Made by a program: the position numbers and the translations under genes. Below are positions 34,081 through 43,378 of a DNA stretch of 64,000 nucleotides, in pieces (within the stretch, counting starts at the first letter, position 1; each line of letters opens with the position of its first letter). The notes under the pieces are model-generated. The model did no database searches, was not told the origin of the DNA, and saw nothing but the letters and a program-made list of their open reading frames with translations. Origin of the DNA: Sagittula stellata E-37 (GTDB lineage: Bacteria; Pseudomonadota; Alphaproteobacteria; Rhodobacterales; Rhodobacteraceae); NCBI RefSeq assembly GCF_039724765.1, contig NZ_CP155729.1:806001-870000 (forward strand). Reading direction: 5' to 3'.

Positions 34081-34872
34081 ATGACCATCAACCGACGGAC
34101 TTTTCTGCATTCCGCCGCCGCGACCGGGACCATCATGGTTCTGCCCTTCGCCGCCCGCGCCGAGGCGCACATGGGTGACATGTTCGAGACGGACATGGGC
34201 TCCGTGACCGTGCACCCCGTCCACCACGCCTCCATCGTGCTGGAGACCCCGGTGGGCGTGATCTATGTCGATCCGGTGGGCGAAGCATCGGAATACGAGG
34301 GCCTGCCCGCCCCGGACCTGATCCTGATCACCCACGAGCACGGCGACCACTACAACGCCGAGACGCTCTCTGCCATCAAACCCACGGACAAGCCGGTGGC
34401 GGTCTACACCAATCCGGCCGTCTACGACATGCTGAACGAAGACATCAAGCCGAGCGCCGAGGCCATGGCCAACGGCGATTCGAAAACCTTCGGCGAGCTG
34501 ACAATCGACGCGATCCCCGCGCACAACGTGACCGAGGACCGGATGAACTTCCATCCCGAGGGGCGTGACAACGGCTATGTGCTGACGATGGGCGACTTCC
34601 GCATCTACATCTCCGGCGACACGGAACCCACGCCCGAGATGGAAGCGCTGACCGACATCGACCTGTGCTTCATGTGCATGAACCTGCCCTTCACGCAGAC
34701 CGCCGAGCAGGCCGCCGAGGCGGTCAAGGCCTTCATGCCCGCCGTGGTCTACCCCTATCACTATCGCGGTCGCGAGGGCGGCACACAGGACCCGGAAGCC
34801 TTTGCCGAGATGGTCGGCGACGCGACGGAGGTGAAGATGGCGGAGTGGTACAAGCCCGGCGAGCTGGGCTGA
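34081..34872 (+). CDS. exported MBL-fold metallo-hydrolase
   Basis: A 263-residue protein with a twin-arginine signal (NRRTFLHSAAATGTIMVLP) and a metallo-beta-lactamase domain. The metal motif HxHxDH is THEHGDHY. Further histidines are in AHNV (second metal region) and YPYHYRGREGG near the end. The layout resembles the UlaG-like subgroup of MBL hydrolases. A twin-arginine signal suggests export already folded with its metals. The substrate is unknown. It lies 84 bp before the P450 gene. Confidence 0.85.
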   Translation: MTINRRTFLHSAAATGTIMVLPFAARAEAHMGDMFETDMGSVTVHPVHHASIVLETPVGVIYVDPVGEASEYEGLPAPDLILITHEHGDHYNAETLSAIKPTDKPVAVYTNPAVYDMLNEDIKPSAEAMANGDSKTFGELTIDAIPAHNVTEDRMNFHPEGRDNGYVLTMGDFRIYISGDTEPTPEMEALTDIDLCFMCMNLPFTQTAEQAAEAVKAFMPAVVYPYHYRGREGGTQDPEAFAEMVGDATEVKMAEWYKPGELG

Positions 34873-34956
34873 GGCAAGCCACACGGGCGCTTGTCATCTC
34901 GCGCCCCCTTGCAGGCGAATCGTCCTTCCCGCACTCTGGAGCGGGGAGGACCTGGA

Positions 34957-36162
34957 ATGCTCGATACGACCGGCTTTGACCTGAACGCCATTGGGTCTGA
35001 CTTCATCGAGAATCCGCATCCGATGTTGGCTGCCTTGCGCCAAAAGGCGCCGCTGCACCGCAACCCCGACGGCTCGGTCTACCTGACCCGCTACGACGAC
35101 GTGCTGAAGGTGTACCAGTCCCGAACCATGTCATCGGACAAGGCCGAGACCTTCGACGAGAAGTTCGGCGTCTGCCCGCTGAACACCCATCATACCTCCA
35201 GCCTCGTGTTCAACGACCCGCCCTATCACACGGTGGTCCGCAAGCTGTTGTCGGGTGCCTTCACGCCGCGCAAGCTGGCGGAGTTCGAACCGCTGACCGA
35301 AAACATCGTCGACCGCCTTCTGGACCGGGTGGAGGAGATGGGCCGCTTCGACCTGATCGACGACTTCGCAAAGGTCCTGCCGACCGAGATCATCTCGTTC
35401 ATGTTGGGCATTCCCGAAGAACACCGGGCCCGTCTGCGCGGCTATTCCCTGGCCATCCTGGGCGCTCTGGATCCGGTCGTTCCGCCGGACAAGCTGGAAG
35501 AGGGCAACAGGGCAGTCGCCGAGTTCGGCGCGATCCTGGGCGATCTGATCGACCATCGGCGCCGCCATCCGGATGCGGCACGGCAGGGCGAGGTGCTGCA
35601 AAGCCTGATCTTCGGGGAACACGACGGGCGGCGGCTGACACGCGAGGAACTGATCCAGAACTGCATCTTCCTGCTGAACGCGGGGCACGAGACGACCACC
35701 AGCCTGGTGGGCAATGCCATCGGGCTGCTGCTGGATTTCCCCTATCAGCACCGCATGCTTCTGGACGATCCGGGGCTGATCGCCACCGCCGTGGAGGAGT
35801 TCCTGCGCGTGGAAAGCCCCCTGCAGATCGGCAACCGGCTGGCCGGAGAAGACATCGCCCTGTCGGCCGGCTTGCTGCCGAAGGGCACGTACATCCACAC
35901 CTCCATCGCCGGTGCCAACCGCGATCCGGAGGTCTTTTCCAATCCCGACGTGCTCGACATCACCCGGCGGCCGAATCGCCAGATCGCGTTTATCACCGGC
36001 ATTCACGTCTGTCTGGGCGCGACCCTCGCGCGGGTCGAAGGGCGCATTGCCGTCGGGCGGTTCGTGGCGCGGTTTCCACGGCTCGCCCTGAACGGAGAGC
36101 GCCGGCGCGTCCCGCTGGCACGGTTCCGGGGATGGGCCACGCTGCCGGTCAGCGTGCGCTGA
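34957..36162 (+). CDS. cytochrome P450
   Basis: A 401-residue class I bacterial P450. The oxygen-binding I-helix motif is AGHETT (242-247), ExxR is EFLR (281-284), and the haem-thiolate loop is FITGIHVCLG with C352. The first glycine of the usual FGxGxHxCxG is replaced (FITG). No ferredoxin or reductase gene is adjacent, so it must borrow electrons from partners elsewhere. The ATG at 34957 follows GGGGAGGACCTGGA. Substrate unknown. Confidence 0.93.
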   Translation: MLDTTGFDLNAIGSDFIENPHPMLAALRQKAPLHRNPDGSVYLTRYDDVLKVYQSRTMSSDKAETFDEKFGVCPLNTHHTSSLVFNDPPYHTVVRKLLSGAFTPRKLAEFEPLTENIVDRLLDRVEEMGRFDLIDDFAKVLPTEIISFMLGIPEEHRARLRGYSLAILGALDPVVPPDKLEEGNRAVAEFGAILGDLIDHRRRHPDAARQGEVLQSLIFGEHDGRRLTREELIQNCIFLLNAGHETTTSLVGNAIGLLLDFPYQHRMLLDDPGLIATAVEEFLRVESPLQIGNRLAGEDIALSAGLLPKGTYIHTSIAGANRDPEVFSNPDVLDITRRPNRQIAFITGIHVCLGATLARVEGRIAVGRFVARFPRLALNGERRRVPLARFRGWATLPVSVR

Positions 36163-36460
36163 GACGCAGGTTGCGCGCTGCCCCGGGGGAAGGTGTGTTG
36201 GTCGCGGATGGGGTGCGGCGAGGGGGCGCTGCCCCCGCTCCTTCGGAGCCCCCCGAGGTATTTTTCGCCAAGATGAAGGAGGGGCGTTGGTGCGGCGTCG
36301 GCAGGTGGCCGCGTTCCGCGTGGGTTGGTCGGGCAAGCCGATCCCGGGCGCGGCGGTTTGGGAAGGCCGCTTGGCGATGGGTGGCTTCGGTTTGGAGGGT
36401 GCATGTTTGGGGGCCGGGTGCGGGCCGAGGAGGAGGGTTGGACGAGGCCGCCCCCTGGTG
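36163..36460. other. intergenic region with a Rhodobacterales-type repeat-like motif
   Basis: No gene. At 36223-36282 a G/C-rich hairpin (GGGGCGCTGCCCCC, then TCCTTCGGAGCCCC) runs into CCGAGGTATTTTTCGCC and AAGATGAAGG. I recall this ending from many intergenic regions in Rhodobacterales genomes, but cannot check it here. It sits close to a proposed inversion end. Confidence 0.45.
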
Positions 36461-37771
36461 TCAGTCGGTGGTGCGCTGTTTGCGCAGCCGTGCGAAGTAG
36501 TCGACGCGCTTGCGCATGTCGCGTTCGAAGCCACGGTCCACAGGGTCGTAGAACCGGGTGCGGCCCATGTCCTCGGGGAAGTAGTCCTGCCCGGAGAAGC
36601 CGTCCTCCGCGTCGTGGTCGTAGGCATAGCCGGTGCCGTAGCCCTGGTCCTTCATCAGCCGTGTGGGGGCGTTCAGGATGTGCTTGGGCGGCATCAGGGA
36701 GCCGGTGTCCTTCGCCGCCCGCCGCGCCGCCTTGTAGGCCACGTAGGCGGCGTTCGACTTGGGCGCGAGGGCAAGGTAGATCAGCGCCTGCGCGAGGGCG
36801 AGTTCGCCCTCGGGCGAGCCCAGGCGTTCGTAGGTGTTCCAGCTGTCGAGGCAGACGGCCTGGGCCTGCGGGTCGGCGAGGCCGATGTCCTCGACTGCCA
36901 TGCGGGTGATGCGGCGGGCAAGGAAGCGGGGGTCTTCGCCAGCGTCCAGCATCCGCGCGAACCAGTAGAGGGCCGCGTCCGGGTCGCTGCCGCGCACCGA
37001 CTTGTGCAGCGCAGAGATCAGGTTGTAGTGCCCGTCGCCGGACTTGTCGTATTGCGCCGCGCGTTTCATCAGCCGGGTCTTCAGCCCGTCGGTGCCGAGC
37101 GGCGTGGCGATCTTCCACGACATCACCTGTTCGATGAGGTTCAGGAGCGCGCGGCCGTCGCCGTCGGCCATGTCGATCAGTGCGTGGCGCGCGCCTTCGT
37201 CCAGCGGCAGCTTGCGGTCCAGCATGGTTTCGGCGCGGGTGGCCAGCTTTTCGAGGTCGTCCACGGAGAGGCGTTCGAGCACCAGCACCTGCGATCGGCT
37301 GAGAAGAGCGCGATTCAGCTCGAAGGAGGGGTTCTCGGTGGTGGCGCCGACGAGGAGGATCGTTCCGTCCTCCATGTGGGGCAGGAAGCCGTCCTGCTGC
37401 GCCTTGTTGAAGCGGTGGATCTCGTCGACGAACAGGAGTGTGCCATGGCCCTGCTGGCGGCGGAGCTTGGCCGCTTCGAAGACCTTGCGCAGCTCGGGCA
37501 CGCCGGTGAAGATCGCGCTGATCTGGACGAAGTGCAGGTCGGTGGCGTCGGCCAGAAGCCGCGCGATGGTGGTCTTGCCGACGCCGGGCGGGCCCCAGAA
37601 GACGATCGACCCGAGGCTGCCGGCGGCCAGCATGACCCCCAGGGGAGATTCCGGGCCGAGCACCTGTTCCTGCCCGATGACCTCGGCCAGGGTCTGCGGG
37701 CGCAGCCGGTCGGCCAATGGGCGCGGTGTGTTGTCGGCGGGCGAGGGGGTGTTGTCGAAGAGGTCGGCCAC
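36461..37771 (-). CDS. rarA: replication-associated recombination protein A (RarA/MgsA)
   Basis: A 436-residue AAA+ ATPase: Walker A GPPGVGKT (60-67), Walker B LLFVDEIHRF, sensor 1 LVGATTENPSF, and the C-terminal tetramerisation region (SALHKSVRGSDPDAALYW, MPPKHILNAPT). It acts at stalled replication forks and is related to clamp loaders. The start lies 2 bp beyond the degQ-like stop on the same strand, so the two are likely co-transcribed. Confidence 0.95.
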   Translation of the reverse strand: MADLFDNTPSPADNTPRPLADRLRPQTLAEVIGQEQVLGPESPLGVMLAAGSLGSIVFWGPPGVGKTTIARLLADATDLHFVQISAIFTGVPELRKVFEAAKLRRQQGHGTLLFVDEIHRFNKAQQDGFLPHMEDGTILLVGATTENPSFELNRALLSRSQVLVLERLSVDDLEKLATRAETMLDRKLPLDEGARHALIDMADGDGRALLNLIEQVMSWKIATPLGTDGLKTRLMKRAAQYDKSGDGHYNLISALHKSVRGSDPDAALYWFARMLDAGEDPRFLARRITRMAVEDIGLADPQAQAVCLDSWNTYERLGSPEGELALAQALIYLALAPKSNAAYVAYKAARRAAKDTGSLMPPKHILNAPTRLMKDQGYGTGYAYDHDAEDGFSGQDYFPEDMGRTRFYDPVDRGFERDMRKRVDYFARLRKQRTTD

Positions 37772-37773
37772 GG

Positions 37774-39159
37774 TCAGATCCGGAACTGCAGGATGATGCG
37801 GCGATTGCCGCGCAGCGCCTCGATCTGGATCAGGCGGCCGGCACGGCGCATCAGGCGCTCGACGTCGCCGGGCCGGGCGACAGGGGCACCATTGACTCGC
37901 AGCACGAGGTCGCCGCGCTGCAGTCCGGCCCGCGTGCCGTAGGGGCCGGGGTCGAGGACGGCGATGCCGTGGCTGGTGGACAGCGGCAGGCCCAGCTCTG
38001 CCTGCACGCCCGGATTGACGCGGGCGACAGAGAGGCCGGGCAGGGCGGCATCCTCGCCGAGGCTGACCGTGTCGCGCGGCGGATCCTCTGGCGGGGCGAT
38101 CATGGCGACGCGCGCGTGGGTGGGTGTGCCGCCACGGGCGTAGAGGACGTCGGCTTCTGCCCCGATGCCGCGCACCGACATGCGGAACAGCGCTTCGGCG
38201 GGCGTGTTGACGGCCATGCCGTCGACTTCGAGGATCACGTCGCCGGTGCGCAGACCGGCCTCTGCAAAGGGGCTTGCGGCATGCAGATCGGCGATCACCA
38301 CGCCGCCGGGCAGGCCGAGGCCCAGCGTTTCGGACAGGTCGGCGTTCACCGGCTGGGCCGTCATGCCGGCCCAGGGCCGCTCGAAACGGGTGTTGCCAGC
38401 GGCGGCCTGTTTCACGAACTGGGCCACGAGGCCGGAGGGGATCGCGAAACCGATGCCGTTGGAGCCGCCGGACCGGGTGAGGATGGAGGTGTTGATACCG
38501 ATCAGCCGCCCCTCGACGTCGATGAGCGCCCCGCCGGAATTGCCGGGGTTGATCGGCGCATCGGTCTGGATGAAGTAGCCGCGCGCGTTGCCGGTGGCTG
38601 TGCCGGAACGCGCCAGCCCGCTGACAATGCCCGAAGAGACGGTCTGCCCGACGCCAAAGGGGTTGCCGATGGCCAGAACCAGTTCGCCCACCTCCACCGT
38701 GTCGCTGTCCCGCAGCGGCAGGTGGGGCATGTCCGACGCACCTTCGAGCTGAAGGATGGCCAGGTCGGATTCCTCGTCGCCCAGCAGAACCTTTGCCGCG
38801 TATTCCTGACGGTTGTTCAGCACCACGCGGATGTCGGTGGCCTGTCCCACGACGTGGTAGTTCGACACCACGATGCCGTCTTCGGACAGGATGACACCGG
38901 AGCCGAGCGAGTTCTGGATACGGGGGCGGCCCTGTTGCTGGAAGTCGCGGAAGAGGTTGCCGAAGATCGGATCGTCGGCGAAGGGGCTGCGGTTCCGCTG
39001 CACCACACGGCTCGCGTAGATGTTCACCACCGCCGGCGTGGCCTGTTTCACGAGGGGCGCGAAGCTGAGGGAAATCTGCGCCTGGCTTTGCGGCACCTCG
39101 GTCTGGGCGAGGGCGGGCTGGGCCAGAATGGCGGTCAGGCAGAGCAGCAGGACGCGCAC
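37774..39159 (-). CDS. DegP/DegQ-type periplasmic serine protease
   Basis: A 461-residue precursor with signal peptide MRVLLLCLTAILAQPALA. The chymotrypsin-like domain has H102 (NYHVVG), D132 (ESDLAI) and S208 (NPGNSGG). Two PDZ domains follow (about 265-350 and 370-460). It degrades or holds misfolded envelope proteins. I place the start at the GTG at 39159, because GGAGG lies 6 nt before it and the signal peptide begins there; a longer frame upstream has neither. Confidence 0.93.
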   Translation of the reverse strand: MRVLLLCLTAILAQPALAQTEVPQSQAQISLSFAPLVKQATPAVVNIYASRVVQRNRSPFADDPIFGNLFRDFQQQGRPRIQNSLGSGVILSEDGIVVSNYHVVGQATDIRVVLNNRQEYAAKVLLGDEESDLAILQLEGASDMPHLPLRDSDTVEVGELVLAIGNPFGVGQTVSSGIVSGLARSGTATGNARGYFIQTDAPINPGNSGGALIDVEGRLIGINTSILTRSGGSNGIGFAIPSGLVAQFVKQAAAGNTRFERPWAGMTAQPVNADLSETLGLGLPGGVVIADLHAASPFAEAGLRTGDVILEVDGMAVNTPAEALFRMSVRGIGAEADVLYARGGTPTHARVAMIAPPEDPPRDTVSLGEDAALPGLSVARVNPGVQAELGLPLSTSHGIAVLDPGPYGTRAGLQRGDLVLRVNGAPVARPGDVERLMRRAGRLIQIEALRGNRRIILQFRI

Positions 39160-39282
39160 GGGGAACCTCCGGTTTTCGTGTCCGGTTGATATGCCTGCCG
39201 CCGGGGCACGTTTCAACCCGGCGGAACGCCGCTCCGTGCCGGCGCGTTGAGCTTGCAGAAACGGAAAGAAAAGGAGGACCCC

Positions 39283-39522
39283 ATGCCGGAGCGTTTGAAA
39301 TCCAAGGATGGGCGCCGCGAGACGGAGGCCTATGTCGACGATGTCGACACGCCGTCCGATCAGGGCAGGGCGCAGGGCAACCTTGAACGGAAGGTCGGCA
39401 CGCGCGACGAGATGAAGCGTGCCGAGAAGGACGATCCGGGCGCCACGCGCGTCACCAAATCGGACGAGCAGGGCGCCGGGAACCTCGGCGGTCATCACGG
39501 CACGGACAAGGGGAGCACCTGA
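39283..39522 (+). CDS. small highly charged hydrophilic protein
   Basis: A 79-residue, very polar, Gly/Asp/Lys/Arg-rich protein (RRETEAYVDDVDTPSDQG ... NLGGHHGTDKGST). It lacks hydrophobic segments and is probably disordered, like small stress or hydrophilin-type proteins. A strong site, AAAGGAGGACCCC, precedes the ATG. It is followed 2 bp later by the host-attachment family gene, so the two form an operon. Function unknown. Confidence 0.75.
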   Translation: MPERLKSKDGRRETEAYVDDVDTPSDQGRAQGNLERKVGTRDEMKRAEKDDPGATRVTKSDEQGAGNLGGHHGTDKGST

Positions 39523-39524
39523 GC

Positions 39525-39980
39525 ATGAGCAAGTTGCAGAACGGAACATGGGTGGTGGTGACGGACAGCGAGAAGGCGCTTTTCCTGCGCAACCTGACCG
39601 ACCATGACAATCCCAACCTCGACGTCTTCGACGAGGACGAGCAGGAGAATCCCTCGGATCGCGAACAGTCCGCCAACCGGCCCGGCCGGATGAACGACAC
39701 CGGCGTCCAGCAGCGATCCGCGATGGACGACACGGATTGGCACGAACTTCAGAAGGAACGCTTTGCTGCGGACCTTGCCGAGAAGCTCTACGATGAGGCG
39801 CACAAGGGGTCGTTTAAGCACCTGGTGATCGTGGCCTCGCCGCAGGTGTTGGGCGTGCTGCGCGACGAGATGCACAAGGAAGTGGCCGACAAGGTCGTCG
39901 CCGAAGTGCCGAAGACGCTGACCAACCATCCCGTCCGCGAGATCGAGAAGCTGGTGAAACGGGAGTTGGACGCGGCGTGA
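39525..39980 (+). CDS. host attachment family protein (AtsE-like, baeRF fold)
   Basis: A 151-residue protein: NGTWVVVTDSEKALFLRNLTD at the start and LVIVASPQVLGVLRDEMHKEVADKVVAEVPKTLTNHPVREIEK at the end. This is the pattern of the family named after a protein needed for Agrobacterium attachment, related to bacterial eRF1-like domains. Its biochemical role is not established. Second gene of a two-gene unit. Confidence 0.82.
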   Translation: MSKLQNGTWVVVTDSEKALFLRNLTDHDNPNLDVFDEDEQENPSDREQSANRPGRMNDTGVQQRSAMDDTDWHELQKERFAADLAEKLYDEAHKGSFKHLVIVASPQVLGVLRDEMHKEVADKVVAEVPKTLTNHPVREIEKLVKRELDAA

Positions 39981-40029
39981 TGCGTGTCCGGATGGGCGTC
40001 CGAGCAATGTCCCTGCGTGGTGAGCCTGC

Positions 40030-40452
40030 ATGACGTCCATGGTGAAGAGAGTAGCGGTGGCGCTTGGCCTTGCGGGCAGCGCCGCCGCGGCGGACGGCCG
40101 GCTTTTCCTTCCTTTGGCACCGGAACGCGAGAATCTCGAGGCCTTCAGGTGGTCCGCGCAGCCCGTGCTTGTCTTTGCGCCCGACGAGTCCGATGCGCGC
40201 TATACAGTGCAGATCGACGCTCTTAAGTCGGCGGAACGCGGGCTTGCCGAGCGTGACATCGTGGTCCTCACGGACACCGACCCGGACGCGAAAGGGCGTC
40301 TCAGGGCTGGGCTGGCGGTCGAGGGGTTCGATGTCCTGCTGGTGGGCAAGGACGGCGGGGTGAAGCTGCGCCAAAGCACACCGCTGTCGGTCGACGAGCT
40401 GTTCTCCGCGATTGACGCCATGCCCATGCGGCGGCGCGAGATGGCGGACTGA
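40030..40452 (+). CDS. DUF4174 family secreted protein
   Basis: A 140-residue precursor with a short signal (MVKRVAVALGLAGSAAA) and a thioredoxin-like DUF4174 domain: FRWSAQPVLVFAPDESDARYTVQ, ERDIVVLTDT, FDVLLVGKDGGVKLR. The fold lacks the CxxC of thioredoxins. The start at 40030 has GGTGAG upstream; 40039 is also possible. Convergent with rplQ, the two sharing a terminator region. Confidence 0.8.
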   Translation: MTSMVKRVAVALGLAGSAAAADGRLFLPLAPERENLEAFRWSAQPVLVFAPDESDARYTVQIDALKSAERGLAERDIVVLTDTDPDAKGRLRAGLAVEGFDVLLVGKDGGVKLRQSTPLSVDELFSAIDAMPMRRREMAD

Positions 40453-40488
40453 ACTCGCCTAAGTTTGCCAGACCAGAAACCGAGCCAG

Positions 40489-40523
40489 AAAAAAGCCCCC
40501 GTCGCTTGCGCGGCGGGGGCTTT
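40489..40523. terminator. terminator shared by rplQ and the DUF4174 gene
   Basis: AAAAAAGCCCCCG ... CGGGGGCTTT. Read on the minus strand it ends in TTTTTT, an ideal terminator for the rpsM-rpsK-rpoA-rplQ unit. It also lies 37 bp after the convergent DUF4174 stop. Confidence 0.88.
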
Positions 40524-40573
40524 CACTGTCCCGGGTCTGTGACCCACGGAGCGGCGCGGTGCGCCCTCCGGTC

Positions 40574-40990
40574 TTATTCTTCTGCTTCGAGCGCTTCGAG
40601 GCGGGCCTTGTCAGCGGCGCCTTTTGCCTCGGGATCGCGGTCCACCAGCTCGATGATGGCCATCGGGGCCATGTCACCGTAACGGAAGCCGGCTTTCAGC
40701 ACGCGGGTGTAACCGCCGCTGCGCTCTGCATAGCGCGGGCCGAGGATTTCGAACAGCTTGGCGACGTCCTTGTCTTCCTTGAGCTGGGACGCGGCCTGAC
40801 GGCGGGCGTGCATGTCGCCGCGCTTGCCGAGCGTGATCAGCTTGTCCATGATCCGCTTCAGTTCTTTTGCCTTCGGCAGGGTGGTCTTGATCTGCTCATG
40901 CTCGATGAGCGAGCCGGCCATGTTCGCCCAGAGTGCCTTGCGGTGCTCGTGGGTGCGGTTCAGGCGGCGGTAGCCTTTTGCGTGACGCAT
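40574..40990 (-). CDS. rplQ: 50S ribosomal protein L17
   Basis: A 138-residue L17 ([45 protein letters not shown]). Last gene of the alpha-operon piece. A hairpin (AAGCGAGGCG ... CGCCTCGCTT, near 41080-41105) lies between rpoA and rplQ. Confidence 0.98.
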   Translation of the reverse strand: MRHAKGYRRLNRTHEHRKALWANMAGSLIEHEQIKTTLPKAKELKRIMDKLITLGKRGDMHARRQAASQLKEDKDVAKLFEILGPRYAERSGGYTRVLKAGFRYGDMAPMAIIELVDRDPEAKGAADKARLEALEAEE

Positions 40991-41143
40991 TGTCTTACTC
41001 CTAATGTGCCCTCTACGGGCGGTTTTGCTTTGTCAGTCCGGCGATGCGTGTCACCGGCTCTCCTTGGGGCAGATGCCCGAAGCGAGGCGTTGCCGCCTCG
41101 CTTTTAGGATGGGCCCGGTCAGAAGACGGACCCACCGCTATTC

Positions 41144-42160
41144 TCAGAACGAGTCTTCCAGCTTCTTGGCCAGGTCCTCGATGTTGTCCGGCGGCCAGTC
41201 CTCGACGTCCATGCCAAGGTGCAGTCCCATACCGGACAGCACTTCCTTGATCTCGTTCAAGGACTTGCGGCCGAAGTTCGGGGTGCGCAGCATCTCGGCT
41301 TCGGTCTTCTGGATCAGGTCGCCGATGTAGACGATGTTGTCGTTCTTCAGGCAGTTTGCCGAACGGACCGAGAGCTCCAGCTCGTCGACCTTCTTCAGCA
41401 GCAGCGGGTTGAACTCCAGACCGTCGTCGTCGTCCTGACGTGTGGCCGACTCGGGCTCTTCGAAGTTGACGAAGATCGAAAGCTGGTCCTGCAGGATGCG
41501 CGCCGCGTAGGCGATGGCATCTTCCGGCGTGACGGAGCCGTCGGTTTCCACTTTCATCGTCAGCTTGTCGTAGTCCAGAACCTGGCCTTCGCGGGTCGGC
41601 TGAACGTCGTAGGCGACCTTCTTGACCGGCGAATAGATCGCGTCGATCGGGATCAGGCCGATGGGTGCGTCTTCCGGCTTGTTCTTGTCGGCGCTGACAT
41701 AACCCTTGCCCGTGTTCACGGTGAATTCCATGTACACTTCCGCGCCTTCGTCGACGTGGCAGATGACATGGTCACGGTTGAGGATCTCGATCCCTGCGGA
41801 TTCGGAGATGTCGCCAGCCTTTACCACGCCGGGACCCTTTGCGGAGACGGACAGGCGCTTGGGCCCTTCCACTTCCATCTTCAGGGCGACCTGCTTGAGG
41901 TTCAGGATGATGTCGGTGACGTCTTCGCGCACGCCGGCAACCGAGGAGAACTCGTGCAGGACGTTGTCGATCTGCACGGAGGTGATGGCCGCGCCTTGCA
42001 GCGAGGACAGCAGCACACGACGCAGTGCGTTGCCAAGTGTCAGACCAAAGCCCCGCTCCAGCGGTTCGGCGACGCAAGTCGCCTGTTTGGACGGATCAGC
42101 GCCCGGCTTGATCTCAAGCTGGGTCGGCTTGATCAATTCTGCCCAATTCTTGTGGATCAT
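41144..42160 (-). CDS. rpoA: RNA polymerase alpha subunit
   Basis: A 338-residue alpha subunit. The N-terminal assembly domain ([24 protein letters not shown]) and the C-terminal domain that contacts UP elements and activators ([23 protein letters not shown] ... [17 protein letters not shown]) are both complete. Between rpsK and rplQ, as usual. Confidence 0.98.
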   Translation of the reverse strand: MIHKNWAELIKPTQLEIKPGADPSKQATCVAEPLERGFGLTLGNALRRVLLSSLQGAAITSVQIDNVLHEFSSVAGVREDVTDIILNLKQVALKMEVEGPKRLSVSAKGPGVVKAGDISESAGIEILNRDHVICHVDEGAEVYMEFTVNTGKGYVSADKNKPEDAPIGLIPIDAIYSPVKKVAYDVQPTREGQVLDYDKLTMKVETDGSVTPEDAIAYAARILQDQLSIFVNFEEPESATRQDDDDGLEFNPLLLKKVDELELSVRSANCLKNDNIVYIGDLIQKTEAEMLRTPNFGRKSLNEIKEVLSGMGLHLGMDVEDWPPDNIEDLAKKLEDSF

Positions 42161-42231
42161 GCAGTTCCCTCCATACCTGCCGGCGTCCCATGTCCAATAG
42201 ATGCCGACGCCCGAGGTTTCGAAACGACAGA

Positions 42232-42262
42232 ACGAGGCAGGGCACTGTGCCCCGCCTCGTCC
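42232..42262 (-). other. hairpin between rpsK and rpoA
   Basis: Minus strand ACGAGGC-GGGGCACAGTGCCC-GCCTCGT with one mismatch, followed by TCTG. Too few T for a sure terminator. It may set the relative level of rpoA, which in many bacteria is adjusted after rpsK. Confidence 0.5.
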
Positions 42263-42277
42263 AATAATCTGGTCGGA

Positions 42278-42673
42278 TCAGACGCGACGGCGCTTCGGCG
42301 GACGGCAGCCGTTGTGCGCGATCGGGGTCACGTCGCGGATGGACGTGATGTTGAAGCCGACGGCAGCCAGCGCGCGCAGCGCGGATTCACGGCCCGAACC
42401 GGGGCCTTGCACTTCGACTTCGAGCGTCTTGACACCGTGTTCCTGCGCCTTCTTGCCTGCGTCTTCAGCGGCGAGCTGGGCAGCGTAGGGGGTCGACTTG
42501 CGCGAACCCTTGAAGCCCATGGTGCCTGCGGAGGACCAGGAGATTGCGTTGCCCTGAACGTCGGAGATCAGGATCTTGGTGTTGTTGAAGGTCGAGTTCA
42601 CATGCGCCACGCCAGCGGCGATGTTCTTGGAGACCTTTTTCTTGCCGCCGGAGCGGCGAGTATCGCGTGCCAT
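42278..42673 (-). CDS. rpsK: 30S ribosomal protein S11
   Basis: A 131-residue S11 ([46 protein letters not shown] ... [16 protein letters not shown]). Part of the 30S platform near the mRNA exit. Confidence 0.98.
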   Translation of the reverse strand: MARDTRRSGGKKKVSKNIAAGVAHVNSTFNNTKILISDVQGNAISWSSAGTMGFKGSRKSTPYAAQLAAEDAGKKAQEHGVKTLEVEVQGPGSGRESALRALAAVGFNITSIRDVTPIAHNGCRPPKRRRV

Positions 42674-42688
42674 TGGTCGGTGCCTCCC

Positions 42689-43057
42689 TTACTTCTTCTT
42701 GCCTGCGATGGGCTTTGCGGGGCCCTTGCGCGTGCGTGCGTTGGTGTGGGTCCGCTGACCGCGGACGGGGAGGTTGCGACGATGGCGCAGGCCGCGGTAG
42801 CAGCCGAGGTCCATCAGGCGCTTGATGTTCATCTGCACGTCGCGGCGCAGGTCGCCCTCGACGGTGTAGTTGGCGTCGATGTGCTCACGGATGGCGAGGA
42901 CTTCGGCGTCCGAAAGCTCGTTCACGCGACGGGTCGCGTCGATGCCCACGGCTTCGCAGATGGCCCGGGCCGAAGTGTGGCCGATTCCGGTGATATAGGT
43001 GAGCGCGATCGGGACGCGCTTGGCGGTCGGGATGTTGACGCCGGCAATACGTGCCAA
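42689..43057 (-). CDS. rpsM: 30S ribosomal protein S13
   Basis: A 122-residue S13 ([26 protein letters not shown] ... [20 protein letters not shown]). It contacts the P-site tRNA and forms intersubunit bridges. First gene of rpsM-rpsK-rpoA-rplQ, which here has its own promoter because the BLUF gene separates it from adk. Confidence 0.98.
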   Translation of the reverse strand: MARIAGVNIPTAKRVPIALTYITGIGHTSARAICEAVGIDATRRVNELSDAEVLAIREHIDANYTVEGDLRRDVQMNIKRLMDLGCYRGLRHRRNLPVRGQRTHTNARTRKGPAKPIAGKKK

Positions 43058-43210
43058 GTCTCTGTTCCTTTCGTTGCGAGCCCGTAGCGCCGGGCCCTTT
43101 TTTCACAACATGAGCCCGTGCGAGCGGCGCACGGGCTGTCCGTCATTTCTCAGGTGATCTGCCCAGCACGAAGGCCTTCGATTCGGGCGGTGTCCCTTGC
43201 GGGATGGGGC

Positions 43211-43239
43211 TACCTAAGGGGCGGACGCCACAACGTCAA
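43211..43239 (-). promoter_or_regulatory. sigma70-type promoter of rpsM-rpsK-rpoA-rplQ
   Basis: Minus strand TTGACG (43239-43234), 17-bp spacer, TAGGTA (43216-43211). The predicted start near 43203 leaves a leader of about 145 nt. A second TTGACA lies 10 bp further upstream. The rest of 43058-43378 contains an inverted repeat, AGCCCGTGCG ... CGCACGGGCT (43111-43136), and nothing else I recognise. Confidence 0.7.
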
Positions 43240-43378
43240 CCCCTGTCAAGTCCTCGTTTCGGGCAAATCGGAATATAGCCCTGAACGGGCGTACAAGCCA
43301 GTACATAAACCATTGTCCGCGCACCCAGATCATGACATTGTGGTGGGGTCAACGAAATTGGTGTGCTCGGGGGAGTGG

